DNA from: Paramyrothecium sp. XJ0827
Taxonomy: Eukaryota > Ascomycota > Sordariomycetes > Hypocreales > Stachybotryaceae
Direction: 5' to 3'
DNA length: 64,000 nt
Assembly: GCA_020881915.1 (NCBI GenBank)
Contig: JAJFPB010000013.1
Location: 868,001 to 932,000 of the forward strand
In this document: piece by piece, positions 10,153-22,255 of the stretch
Layout: every line of letters starts with the position of its first letter
How positions within the stretch are numbered: position 1 is the stretch's first letter
Position numbers and translations under genes: made by a program
Notes under the pieces: model-generated
The model's input: the letters and a program-made list of their open reading frames with translations, nothing else
Database searches by the model: none
Told to the model about the DNA's origin: nothing

Positions 10153-12368
10153 GCTCAAAGAAATATTAAAAATAGCTTAATTATTAATAAGATCTAATAG
10201 CTAAAGAAAAATACTATAGATCTAGTTAAGTAGTAGGAACTAAATTATATTTAAGATATAACTAATTAACTTAAAAATAAAAAGCCTAGTAAAGCTAATA
10301 GAAAGCTATTTAATAATATAATAAAGAAATTAGGAAAGTTCTAATAAGATAAAGTCCCTAAAGCTCTTACTATTATAGAAGATAATTAAGTAAATCTAAT
10401 TTAGTTTGATTAATAATATCTATTTTCTAAGAAAGAACTGAGTTCTTATTATACAAAAATATATATTATATATATATATATATAATTTAAAATTACTATA
10501 TATATTATACTTATATATATAATTTAAAATTACTATATATATTATACTTATATATATAATTATTATAGATTAAGCTTTTTATATCTCAATTCCTTACTAC
10601 AATATATGATATCTAGTAGCTATTACCAGATAAGTTTTTTATTAGCTTTATATTAGTATTACTTCTGGGCTATAGGGTAAATAATAAAGCTATATCTCTA
10701 ATAGAAGACTAGATAGATTAAGGGCCTAATAAAGTAGTTATTTCCAATTATATTAAAATACTTAGAGATACATCGTAGTATTACTAATTAAATTAGGAAC
10801 TTTATTTTATTATATATAGAAGATCTAGTTATTAATTTTTTTTAAAAAATCTATTTATTTATAGAGGCTTCATCATAAGATACTAGAATATTTAGAGCTT
10901 AATACTTAGACTTTATAATAAAATAAGTATAGAATATAAAAGTAGATTTAAATATAATATATTTAATTTACTTTAAAATAATTTAATTACTTCCTTATAC
11001 ATAAAATTTATTTATTTATAAAATAATCATTAGGTATTTATTTAGATAAGTATATTTAAGAAATAGGGGTTTTAAAGCTACTATATTTTATTATAGAGGT
11101 ACTTTTACTTATAATAGTATTATAGGCTTTTTAAATAATATAAATCTTATTAATTATATTAGTTTTTAAGGTAAGGCTTTAAGTTTTATAAAATAAAATC
11201 ACAAGCCTATAGAACTTAAGATTACTTACTTAATATAGCCTATATAAAAGAATAGATCTTTATTTCATAAAAAAAAGTTATATATTATTTATATTAATAA
11301 ATTCTATAATTATTATGTTAAATATTAAATATAAAATCTATATTATATTAGAGGCTATAATCAAGAATATCCTTTTATTAATAAATTTATTAAAATAATC
11401 TAAATTTAAGAATTTTAAATAGGGACTTAAATATAATAAAAATAATCTAATAGGGAAATCTAATACCTAGAACCTTAAATATAATAATGATGAGTTAATA
11501 ATAAAGATATAAATATATTATAGGTACTTATAATTATAAGGCTTAAGTTATTTATTTTAATAGGAACTTGGTAAAGCTATTAAGATATTACTATATTATT
11601 AAGATCTAAATAACCTTATAGCTATAGTAGTACTAATAATAAAGCTAAAGTTAATTTAAATTTTATAGTAGTATATATTATTTATTTCTAATAAAGTTAA
11701 ATTAGTAATGTAAAAATCTACTTCTATCCTTATTATAGCTAAAATCTCTATTTATTATTAATATTAATACTAGAAGAGCTATATAATTTATAATAATTAA
11801 TTCTTAAAATATTTCTTAAAAAACTAAAATCTTTAAAGCCTATAAGTAAAATCCTTAAAAATTATAAGCTTTTAAATTATTTCTATATATTAATTAAACT
11901 AGAAGCCTAAGTTATAGGTAAGGAAGGTATTAAAAATAACTTAATTATTAATCAAATCTAGTAATTAAAAGAAAGTACTATAAATCTAGTTAAGTAGAAA
12001 TTAAGTTATATTTAAAATATTATTAATTGATCTAATAATAAGAAGTCTAGTAAGACAGAAATTATTTAATAATATAATTAAAAAATTAAAAAAGATATAA
12101 AATAAAATATAATTTTAAAGCTTTTATTATTATAGGAAATAATTAAGTAAATTTAACTTATTTTAATTAATAATATCTATTTCTAAGTTCTTATTATATA
12201 ATATATATTACTTAGAGTCTATATAAATTACTATAAGTAATTAAATTAATTATATAATCTATTATATAATCTTAATATTAGATCTTTTATTCTTAGTACC
12301 TAGGAGGAGAATATACTTTTATAAGATATTATTAATAATTCTAAAAATAAATTAAAATATATATTTAT
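10153..12368. repeat. RIP-degraded repeat family R2, two adjoining copies
   Basis: Two degraded copies of a long repeat, also recognisable at 42900-44290, 47100-48000 and, inverted, at 14980-15560 and 39513-41290. A conserved stretch around TAGCTTAATTATTAATAAG is followed by ~350 bp and then the R1 block (12184-12311). The first copy begins abruptly at element A in the middle of the repeat; its missing left part is at 39513 onward, inverted. Probably a dead retrotransposon or DNA transposon; no protein can be recovered. Confidence 0.6.
12184..12311 (+). repeat. R1 block (conserved end of R2 repeat)
   Basis: Runs from AAGTTCTTATTATATAA to TAGTACCTAGGAGGA. Related blocks occur at 4841-4975 (-), 14981-15120 (+), 25014-25150 (+), 40521-40658 (-) and 43165-43314 (-). 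The last and 25014-25150 are least decayed and retain TCACGTGAT-like and GGCGGCTTA-like segments. It may be an LTR or the terminus of R2. Confidence 0.5.
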
Positions 12369-12748
12369 TAGACTTGGAAAAATTAATTAATTAAATCAAT
12401 AATTAAAACTTAGTTAATTAATTTTTATTTTAATTAATTTTTAGTTATTTATTAGTTATTCAGAATACCTAAAATTTAGTTAATTAGTTTTAATATATAT
12501 ATATATAGGTATATAATAGAATCCCTTATATATATAGATATAATATATAGCTTATAGTAAAGCTATTAATTCTAGTATATAGGGATAAAAAAATAAATAA
12601 TATTATGTATATTTATATATATATATATAAGAGCTTTTAAAAAGTTACTAAAAATAGCTAATTAAATTTTAATTAGTTAATTTTTAATTAATTAAATTTT
12701 AGTTATTTAGAATAACTAATTTTTAATTAATTCATTTTCCCAAGCCTA
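12369..12748. mobile_element. hAT MITE, degraded
   Basis: Starts TAGACTTGG and ends CCAAGCCTA, the family ends with C-to-T and G-to-A changes, with TTAGTTAATTAA-rich subterminal repeats. Flanking octamers ATATTTAT and CTATTTAT agree at 7 of 8 positions. Confidence 0.65.
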
Positions 12749-12864
12749 CTATTTATAATAAATTAGTTTATAAAGCTACTAATAATAATATTTAATAATA
12801 AAGTAATATTTTATTCTAAATTAAGATTTATACTTAAAAATAATTTATTATATAATATTATATA

Positions 12865-14725
12865 ACGTACATGATAAGCGAGTCGGTCAGACAAGCGAGT
12901 CGGTCAAAAATCCCTCATCCTACATCTCAATCAATTGATCAAATGATTCACCACAACTAGCCATGTCAAACTTAATTCAAGAGGCTAATATTATTCTTGC
13001 ACTTCAAGCCATTCAAAAGGACCCAAAATTAAGCCTGCGACGCGCTGCAAAGGCCTACCAGATTCCATATAGTACTCTGCTTGATCGTAAGCACGGCAGA
13101 CAATCCCGACGCGATATTATGGCCAATTCGCGTAAACTATCTGATCTTGAGGAACAGACAATAGTTCAATATATTCTTGATCTAGATATGCGAGGGTTTT
13201 CTCCCCGGCTTTGTGGTGTTGAAGAAATGGCCAATCGACTGCTTGCTGAGCGCGAGATGCCTCCTGTTGGTCAACGCTGGGCTTCGAATTTTATTAGGCG
13301 GCAACCAGAGCTCAAGACGCGTTTCTTTCGCAGATATGATTACCAGAGGGCCAAATGCGAAGATCCAATCGCAATAAACGCGTGGTTTTCGCTCGTGGAG
13401 AACACAATCGCGAAGTACGGCATAAGACCAGATGATCAGTACAACTTTGATGAGACTGGCTTTATGATGGGCGTGATTATGAGCGGTATGGTTGTTACAG
13501 GCTCAGAAAGGCGTGCAAACCCTAAAAAGGTTCAGCCCGGAAACCGTGAATGGGTCACAGTAATTGAATCGATCAATGCCGAAGGGTGGGCGCTGCCGCC
13601 GTTCATCATCGTTGCAGGCCAATATCACCTCTCTAGCTGGTATCGCGAAAGCAACCTCCCGGCCGACTGGGCTATTGCAACCACTAATAATGGCTGGACC
13701 GACAACGAGACGGGCCTTGAGTGGCTAAAACACTTCAATCGGCATACTATCAAAAGATTAAATGGTGCCTATCGTCTCCTGATCCTTGACGGTCATGAGA
13801 GCCACCATTCGGTTGCTTTTGAGGAATTCTGCAAGGAGAACAAGATCATTACGCTCTGTATGCCGCCCCATTCATCTCACCTACTCCAGCCGCTAGATGT
13901 GGGCTGCTTTGGGCCGCTTAAGAAGGCTTATGGTCGAGAAATAGAGCATTTGATCAAGTGCTCTATAACACACATTTCCAAGACCGAGTTCTTTCCCGCC
14001 TTCCACGCCGCACATCTAGCCACGATGACTAATAACAATATTCGGGGAGGGTTCAAAGGCGCCGGACTTGCTCCTTTAGATGCGAACTATGTGATCTCGA
14101 AGCTTGATATTCGGTTACGAACTCCAACGCCTATTATCGATGAGCCGGAGCTTCCTGCCCCTTGGACTTCAAGGACCCCAAAGACAGTCAGGGAAACTGA
14201 ATCTCAATCTGAATACCTAAGAAGACGAATCAGAAGACATAAAAGTAGCTCCCCAGCATCAATTATTGATGCCTTGAATTCATTTTCTAAGAGTTTACTT
14301 GCAAATCAGCATAAGATGGCACTACTAGAGGCTGAGAACCGCGATCTTCGAGAGGCAAATGAGATACTACTAAGCCGGCGCCGGAGGGAAAAAGAAACGC
14401 CTACGGGATGGAGGGACAATGACTGTAGGGGAAGGCCAGGCATCAATTGATCAAATAGATGTAGATACGCAGGTAGTGGCCGAATTGTCGAGGCGAGGTG
14501 GTCAAGGAAGGTCAGGGCAACCAACCCAACGGCGATGTGGTGTATGCGGCAAGCCCGGCCATAATGTACGAACATGTCAGGCAAAGATAGAGGTATCTGG
14601 GCAAGAGTATAGCGATTAGTTCTAATTGATCAAATGATCTGTGGTGTTTTAATTGAGGTTCCTGCCTTGAGGGTTGAGATTAGTGACCGACTCGCTTGTC
14701 TGACCGACTCGCTTATCATGTACGT
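12865..14725 (+). mobile_element. Fot1/pogo-like transposon C
   Basis: 1,861 bp between TA dinucleotides (12863-12864, 14726-14727) with perfect 42-bp TIRs at 12865-12906 and 14684-14725. Same design as A, with units GATAAGCGAGTCGGTCA and GACAAGCGAGTCGGTCA. Its sequence is close to A and B throughout the coding region, but the TIR core differs (GAGTCGGTCA for GAGTTGGCCA). Confidence 0.93.
12963..14450 (+). CDS. Fot1/pogo-like transposase of element C, catalytic core intact
   Basis: 495 codons, uninterrupted through all catalytic motifs. The Psq-type helix-turn-helix is at residues ~20-45, the CENP-B-type DNA-binding domain at ~60-125, Asp163 in YNFDETGFMMG, Asp276 in LLILDGHESHHS and Asp312 in QPLDVGCFGPLK: a DD35D triad as in the Fot1/pogo branch of Tc1/mariner. 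This is the in-frame ATG shared with A, B and D. Near 14389-14393 a run of five A puts the reading frame off, so the protein ends in a short wrong tail. The zinc knuckle CGVCGKPGHNVRTC remains in another frame at 14419-14619. If the knuckle is dispensable this copy may still be active; it is the only intact core among the close relatives of A and B here. Confidence 0.85.
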   Translation: MSNLIQEANIILALQAIQKDPKLSLRRAAKAYQIPYSTLLDRKHGRQSRRDIMANSRKLSDLEEQTIVQYILDLDMRGFSPRLCGVEEMANRLLAEREMPPVGQRWASNFIRRQPELKTRFFRRYDYQRAKCEDPIAINAWFSLVENTIAKYGIRPDDQYNFDETGFMMGVIMSGMVVTGSERRANPKKVQPGNREWVTVIESINAEGWALPPFIIVAGQYHLSSWYRESNLPADWAIATTNNGWTDNETGLEWLKHFNRHTIKRLNGAYRLLILDGHESHHSVAFEEFCKENKIITLCMPPHSSHLLQPLDVGCFGPLKKAYGREIEHLIKCSITHISKTEFFPAFHAAHLATMTNNNIRGGFKGAGLAPLDANYVISKLDIRLRTPTPIIDEPELPAPWTSRTPKTVRETESQSEYLRRRIRRHKSSSPASIIDALNSFSKSLLANQHKMALLEAENRDLREANEILLSRRRREKETPTGWRDNDCRGRPGIN

Positions 14726-14727
14726 TA

Positions 14728-17700
14728 TAATAATAAGTACTTTTATATTTTATATAAAATCAATAGAAATATTATTAGCTCTTATATATAATCTTTGATA
14801 CTTTAAGAGAAAAATACTTAATAGGAATTAAATAAATTTATATTCTTTAATATATTATTAAAATTTGAAATAATTGCTATATAATAATTTATTTTTTATT
14901 TTTTGTTACTTATATACTTATATTATTTCTAATACAAGTAATAGATTTTCTTATTAGCTTACTGATAATAAAAGTAAGAAAAGTTCTTATTATATAATAA
15001 TATATATTATTTAAAGTCTATATAAGCTACTATAGGTAATTAAGTTAATTATATAATAAGTTATATAATCTTAGTAATAATAGTAATGATAGGTCTTTTA
15101 TTTTTAGTACCTAGGAGAATGAATTAATATATAAAAGTAATTTAAAAGCTTATAGTATTTAAGGGTTCTTATTTATAGGCCTTAAAAACTAATTAATAAT
15201 TATTAAAGTCTCGAGATAATTAATTAATATAATAAATTAAGTAACTTATTTAAAATCAATATTAATAATGAATGAACCAAAGAAGACTTTAATTATAGTA
15301 AAAGTATAAATAAATTATTATATTATTAAGTAATTTAATTATATTATATTAAGATTAAATAATATATATTGTTATGGAACTTACATTAATTCTAGCTTTA
15401 TTATTAATATTATTATAGCTACAATTATAAGTATTAATCTTAGTAATATAATAATATTATAGTAACTTTATTAAGTTTCTATTAAATTAAGAGTTATAAT
15501 AAGGGAATAATATATATTATTAGGGGGCCTATTTTTACTAGAGAATAGGAATTAAGTATTAGGGTCTCTATAGCCTATTTCTTTATATAGTACTAGATTA
15601 ATATATAAGGTAGTTTCTATTAATAAAAATAATTTAGAGACTCTATTAAAAGCATTACATAATGTTTAATAATATTAATACCTTAAATAGCTTTAAGATA
15701 TTTATATATATTACTTAATATTATATTTACCTAATAAATATAATATAAAATATAAATAGCTCACTCAATAATACTTTAAAAATATTAGCCTTAGTTATAA
15801 AATTAATATTTAATTTAATAAAGTAACTTTATAATACTATAATTACAATTATAATCCCTGAGCCTCTTATAAAAGAAAATACTTGATTTAAAATTACTAA
15901 TAGCTACCTTTATAATTATTATAAGTTCTCTAATATTATATTAATATTAAAAATAATAAAGCCCTTAATAATATATTTAGTAATATTATTAATAATAATA
16001 AACTTCTTTAATAAGATACTTAAGAGCTAGATCTTCTCTTTATTACTATTCAAGATATATAATAGTTTTAAGGAACTATATAATTTCCTATAAAATTTTT
16101 ATTTTCTTAATAGTACTACTATTATTAAGAAGCTACTATTAAACTATATTATAATTAATAATATAATCAATGTATTATAAGATTATTTATACTTAAAGTT
16201 ATATTTAAGTTTCTTAGAGTACTAAAATTAGGAAATTCTTAATTATGAAAATAAATTACTTATTTTATATTATTACTAGTATATTAAAGAAAATAAGATA
16301 TCTTTAGTTTTATTAAGCTTATAATAAATATAATTTTAGTTTCTTTTTAGCCTTATTTACTTATATTATGTATTTTAAGTAAATAAAAACTAAAATATAA
16401 AAAGAAGTAAAGATCTTTTTAAGTTATAATTTTATTACCTATAAAATAAGAAATTAGATTTATAATATAGCTTCTAATAAACTATATTTTATTACCTATA
16501 ATATCTATACTAAGAACATATTATATTAAGAAGAGTAATATTAAGTAGATTAATACTAATATAAATTTAATTTTTAAGATCTCTTTTAATAAAGATAATC
16601 CCTAGAAGACTACTATAGTACTTTAAGTACATCTTTAGTATTATAAGATATAAACGAGATTTCCTAAAGTCCTAGGAATTAATAATATATCTAAAACTAA
16701 TTACTTTAAAATAATCATATAAATTAATAATTTATAATTACCTTGGGTTTTATTTCAATTAATTACCAGTTTTATAAAAATTTATAACTAGTTTTATTCA
16801 TAATTTAAGATATATTATATTTACTTTAAAGTTCTTCTATTTATTATTATTATAAATTTTTGAAAAGAACGTAAATTAGATTACAGTAGTAAAATTATTT
16901 AAAGAATAGTAATATAAAAATCAACTTATACCCTTCTTATAATTAAAATCTCTATTTATTACTAATATTAATACTAGAATATAAAAGACCTTAAGATAAT
17001 TAAAGTAAATATAAAAGTAAGTATAAGGTATAGTACCTATATTAAATATAGTACCTTAGAATATATAAATATATTAATCCTAGATAATAAATTAAATCAG
17101 CTTCATAATTAGCTCTTATAGTATATTATATCCTAAGAGTATATAAAAAAAGCTTTATTTGATAAGTATCATATAAGGTATTATTTTTTTAATAGGGCTC
17201 TTATTATAGAAGTATAATAGAATATTATCTAGAATAGATTTTATTTCTTTTTCTTTCTAAATCTATTACTTAAACTCTATAATAATCTCCTTCTTATTTA
17301 GATTAGTACTTTCTACTAGATATATATTACTAATAAATTAGTATCTTACCTTAAAGTACTATTTTAAATAATTTATAGATTAGTACCTAATTTAATTATA
17401 AATAATATATTACTTCTAGTATTAATTATATTATAGAAAAATTATTTAAAATAAGTTCTTCCCTAGCTATTAGTAGTTTTATTTCTTCTTCTTTACTAAT
17501 TTATAGCTACTATATAATGACTAATTAATATTAGAAGGGCTTTTTTATATATATAGGAAGATAATATAGAATTTACATATTTCTTATTATTTTCTATCTT
17601 AGGAATATACTATAAAATATAATATACTTTTAAAGAAGTATTTAAAGTAGATACTAATTTAGTATTAGCTTTATTTACCTAAATTTATATAGGTAGTATT

Positions 17701-20027
17701 TTTCTTTTTTATATAGAAATAATCCCTTTAATAGTCTTATACTAATTTACCTATCTAAATAGATCCTAGTTCTTCTATATATATATTTAAATAAATAAAA
17801 GCTCTACTTTTTCTTAGTGCCCCTACTTAATATAAAGTTAGATATATAATGTAGCTAATTATATTATATTACCTCTATATTTCTCTACTTCTATTATTAT
17901 AATAACCCTATTAAGTAAGGCTTTTTTTCCTTATTATTATAGTAGCCCTGTATTACTAGGGTATATATATATATATATATATATTTATTAATTACTTTAG
18001 TATTTACTTCCTATTATAAAGAAATAAGTATTTTACTTTATTTTATACCTTCTAGCTATTTTTTTTTCTTTAAGTAATATACCTATAAATACTAAATCTA
18101 TATTATAAAAGCTTAATATATATATACCCCTATCATTAGCTAATCTATAGATCTAATAATATTTACTTACTAAGAATAAAGTATACTAAGAATACTACTA
18201 TATACTATAACTAGTAATTATATTCTTATATATTTATAGTAATATTTAATTAATTTATTTTATATCTTACTTATAGATATAAATTACCTAGTAGCTAAGT
18301 TAGTATACTTATAAGAGAAGATTACTACCCTATATAAGTAGTTAGTAGTAATAAAGAAGAAGAAGATATAGACCTAATATATCTTTATAAAATTTATATA
18401 TATTTTATCTTTACTTGTCTTAGCTATTTTAAGCTTATTTATTTTTTTAATTTATAAGATATATTTTATTTAGGCTAAATAAAGTTAGTAGTATTAAATA
18501 AGAGTAATAATTCTTACTTGAATTATATTAATAAAATATATTATGTTAAATATACTAAGGGTAGTAATATATATATTAGTACTTTACTAATATTACTTTT
18601 ATTTACATACTAGATTCTTAAGTACTAAGTTACTTTATTAGAGGGCTTCTTACTAAGCTAATATAAGTAAGAAATTCTATTTATAGTATATAATTATATT
18701 ATTATTACTTAGAAGGTAATTAAGGGCCTAATTATTTTTAGTAGAAAAATAAGTAATAGTTTATATATTCTAGAACCTATTAAATAGATTCTTTTAAAGT
18801 ACTCTAAGAAGTAAATATAAATAAAAAAGTAAAAGATAAATAATAAGAATATAAAGGGCTCTAAAGAAAGGCCCTCTATAGAGGAGTTCTTCTTTAAGAA
18901 TAAGAAAGAAGGGAATTCTAAGGAAATAATATTTTTCTTAAATATACAAATAGAAGATTCTAAGGCTAAATTCCCTTATAGAAATAAAATAAAAAATAAT
19001 AATAAGATAGAGGATTTAAAGAAGAATAAGCTTACTTAAGCTTATTTTAGGTATATATAGGATTTAAGCCTATTAATTAGCTATTTTTAAGGTAATTACC
19101 TATTTTTATCTAGCTTTATAAAGTATATAGAGGGGAATAGATTAGCCTTCTCTTATAGGAAGTACTTTCTATAGCTATTTCTATTTTAAGTAATTAGGTA
19201 AATAATATAAATAAATATAGGAAAGTATATAGCTATATAGTTATAGTATTTAATTACTATATCTATTTACTATAAGATACTAATTTCTTACTTAATTTAT
19301 TATAGAATATTAGATTACTTTAATCTCTATATATTACCTTATATATAAATATAAAGTATATTAAAATTAATAAGCTTTATAGGTACTATATTTAGGTTTA
19401 TCTTTATTATAGTATTTATAGGGTTATTATTTCTATTAATTTATATTATTTTTATTATTTTATATTATTTATAAGATTAAGATAATATCTATTATAAGCT
19501 ACTTCTTAATTATAATACCTAATTTAATAAAGTACTTATGTAGTAATAATAAATCTATATAAATTATAAGAAGTACTTTAGGGATTATTAGTTATATAGT
19601 AATTATTTTAAGTATACTTCTAATTATAATACCTAGATTAAACCCTCCTACTATATTATAGATCTCTAATATTAGTATATTATATATAACCCTTTTATAC
19701 TTTATAGAGAACTAATATAAAATATTCTTTATTAATTAAAAAACTAGCTTTAGTTCTTTTAGTTATTTCTTTGTTCTAAAAATAACTAGGAAATTAATTT
19801 AAGAGCTTATATTCTTATTATTTACTAGGGAGCTTTTTATAAAAATATATAGCTTAAAATAGCTTAGATCTAATAAAATAAACTTTAGTTCTTTACTTAA
19901 ATATATTATTTGTTACCTTAGTTTTATATTAAGTCTTTTATAGTCCTTATTTATAAGATCTTATTATAATTATACTATCTTAAATAAATTAAATATAGCT
20001 TCTAGCTATATAATACTTACTATTTAG
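14728..20027. other. AT-rich, RIP-degraded; no intact gene
   Basis: An R1 block at 14981-15120 and an inverted R2 segment to about 15560 are recognisable. From 15560 to 20027 I see no repeat ends and no open frame. Stretches with a higher G share (about 18800-19140) may be decayed coding sequence, but nothing can be read. Confidence 0.5.
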
Positions 20028-20288
20028 CAGGCTTGGGAAACTAGTTAACTATTTTATAGTTAATAATTAAATAATATATATCTTCTTTATATTTATTTTA
20101 AATTATAAGATTATTATATATATAATACTATATATAGTATATAGTTTTATATTATATATTAAGAAAAATATAAGGTATTTAAAAATTAACTATTTAATAG
20201 TTATAACTAGAAAATAGTTAACTATTTTCTAGTTAGTTAGTTAATAGTTAGTTAACTATAAAAGAGTTAACTAGTCTTCCCAAGCCTG
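20028..20288. mobile_element. hAT MITE, 261 bp
   Basis: Ends CAGGCTTGGGAAACTAGTTA and its inverse, flanked by the exact 8-bp duplication CTATTTAG. Non-coding. Part of its interior recurs in the truncated copy at 43372-43500. Confidence 0.85.
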
Positions 20289-22253
20289 CTATTTAGGTAT
20301 CTCTAATATATTATCACTTATAGTTTATATTCTTTAGCTTTAATCTTACTAGCTTAAGTAGCTTAATTTACCCTTTTTAAGTAAAATAAACTATTATATC
20401 TTATATTATAACTTTTTTATTATTAAAGTCTAAGTACTATTATTTAAAAAATTATATTCTAGGCTTTATAAGAAGTCCTATTATTTATAATTAGCTTTTC
20501 TCTTCTACTATAAATACCTTATTAAATAGATCTAATATATTATTTATTTATATATTAATAAGGCTAAATCTAATTATATTCTTATTTAAGATAAGGAACT
20601 AAGGATTATAACTAAATATATTTATATATAGATACTTTAAAAGATATATATAAAATATTTTATACTAGTAAGTACCTACCTTAGTAATTTTATATAGTAG
20701 CTTAATAATATATATAATTATATTTAGTAGGTAGCTTTACTTAAGTTCTTTAGGGAGCTATATATAAATAAAGTACTATAACTTAGTTTTTAATTATAAA
20801 TATACTGATATAATATCTTTTAAAATTAGATTAAATTTCTTAGAGTATATAAGTAATAGTATTAGTACTATAATAAGATATTAGCTATAGTATTAGATTA
20901 TAGGTAATTAAATTAAGATAATTTCTTTACTTTAATTATTATATTTTTATATTATAAACTAGGTTTTCTTATATAGTTTCTTTAGTAGGTCCTGAATTTT
21001 ATAAATAAATTATACCTTAAAGATTTAATTAATATAGATTACTTAATTAAATTAAAGAAACTTAAAAATACTTTTTTCTTATAGCTATTTAATCTTACGT
21101 ACTATCGAAGCTTTAAATAACTTATTTAGAGCTATAATTACTTTCTTTCTATAAAGATAATATTAGAGCCTTCTTGTATATATTAATTTCCTTTTATATA
21201 ATAAATATATTATTTATTTTATTAGCTTAATTAAAATTAATAACCTAAAGTAGTACTAAATATTCCCCTTTTTTATATTTTATAGAAAACTATATATCTA
21301 CTTTAGGCTTATTCTTTAATTCTTTTAGATATTCTCTTTTATATAGTATTATTATTTCTAATTTATTTAAAGCTTATAGTTCTAGCTTACTATTCTCTTC
21401 TATTAGTAGTAATACCTATTTTAAAACTATATAATCCCTTTAATATAATTTAATATATATAAATTAAAATATTTTTAAATTATTAGGTATTTTAATTACT
21501 ATATTATAAGAGTTATTTAATAAGATTTAGTATAGCTTAAATTACTTTCTCTTATTTTTCTATATTAAGACCTTACTTTATAGTAGTAGTTTAAATATAC
21601 TTCTTATATTTAAGCTATTTCTAGTAATTAATATAAGTAATATTTACTACTTCATATAGTATTTATATAGTACTTTTATAATGATTTTTATTACTTAGGC
21701 TCTTTAGATAATTATAGTAAATAGTAATAATAAAGTAATTATTCTTAAAAAGGCCCTAAAAACTAGTAGTATTATTGTTGGGCTATTTAGGTCTACTATA
21801 TTATTAATTACTTTAATAGCTATTTATAAAATAGCTTCTTTAGAGATTATTAAATAAAGCTCTTTATATAGAATATTAAAGACTTATTATAATAGTTTAT
21901 AATATTTTTTGTATTTTCTTAAATAATTATATTACTTTAATTAGAATTTATTTATACTTTAAACTAATAATTCTAATTTTTTTTAGAAAAGTAACCTATA
22001 TTAGATTAGGTCTCTATATTATATATAATTATATTTAGTAGCCCTAAATATATATTTATTTATATTTACTTAAAGGCCTCTTAAACTATAGAGGTAAATA
22101 TATTTATAAAGAATATTATATTTTAGAATATTATTTTAGAGTTAGTAATATATAGAATTAGTTTATAATTTAGTAAATATATAATATTAATAATACTTTC
22201 ATAATTAAAATTATAATTATCTTAGAAATAAATTATATATTTAGTAATAGTAG
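20289..22253. other. AT-rich, no feature seen
   Basis: RIP-like sequence without open frames or recognisable element ends. Confidence 0.5.
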
Positions 22254-22255
22254 TA

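Noticed and set aside
16000..19800. Possible decayed large gene or retroelement
   Set aside because: No frame, motif or terminal repeat can be recovered by eye; composition alone is not enough.
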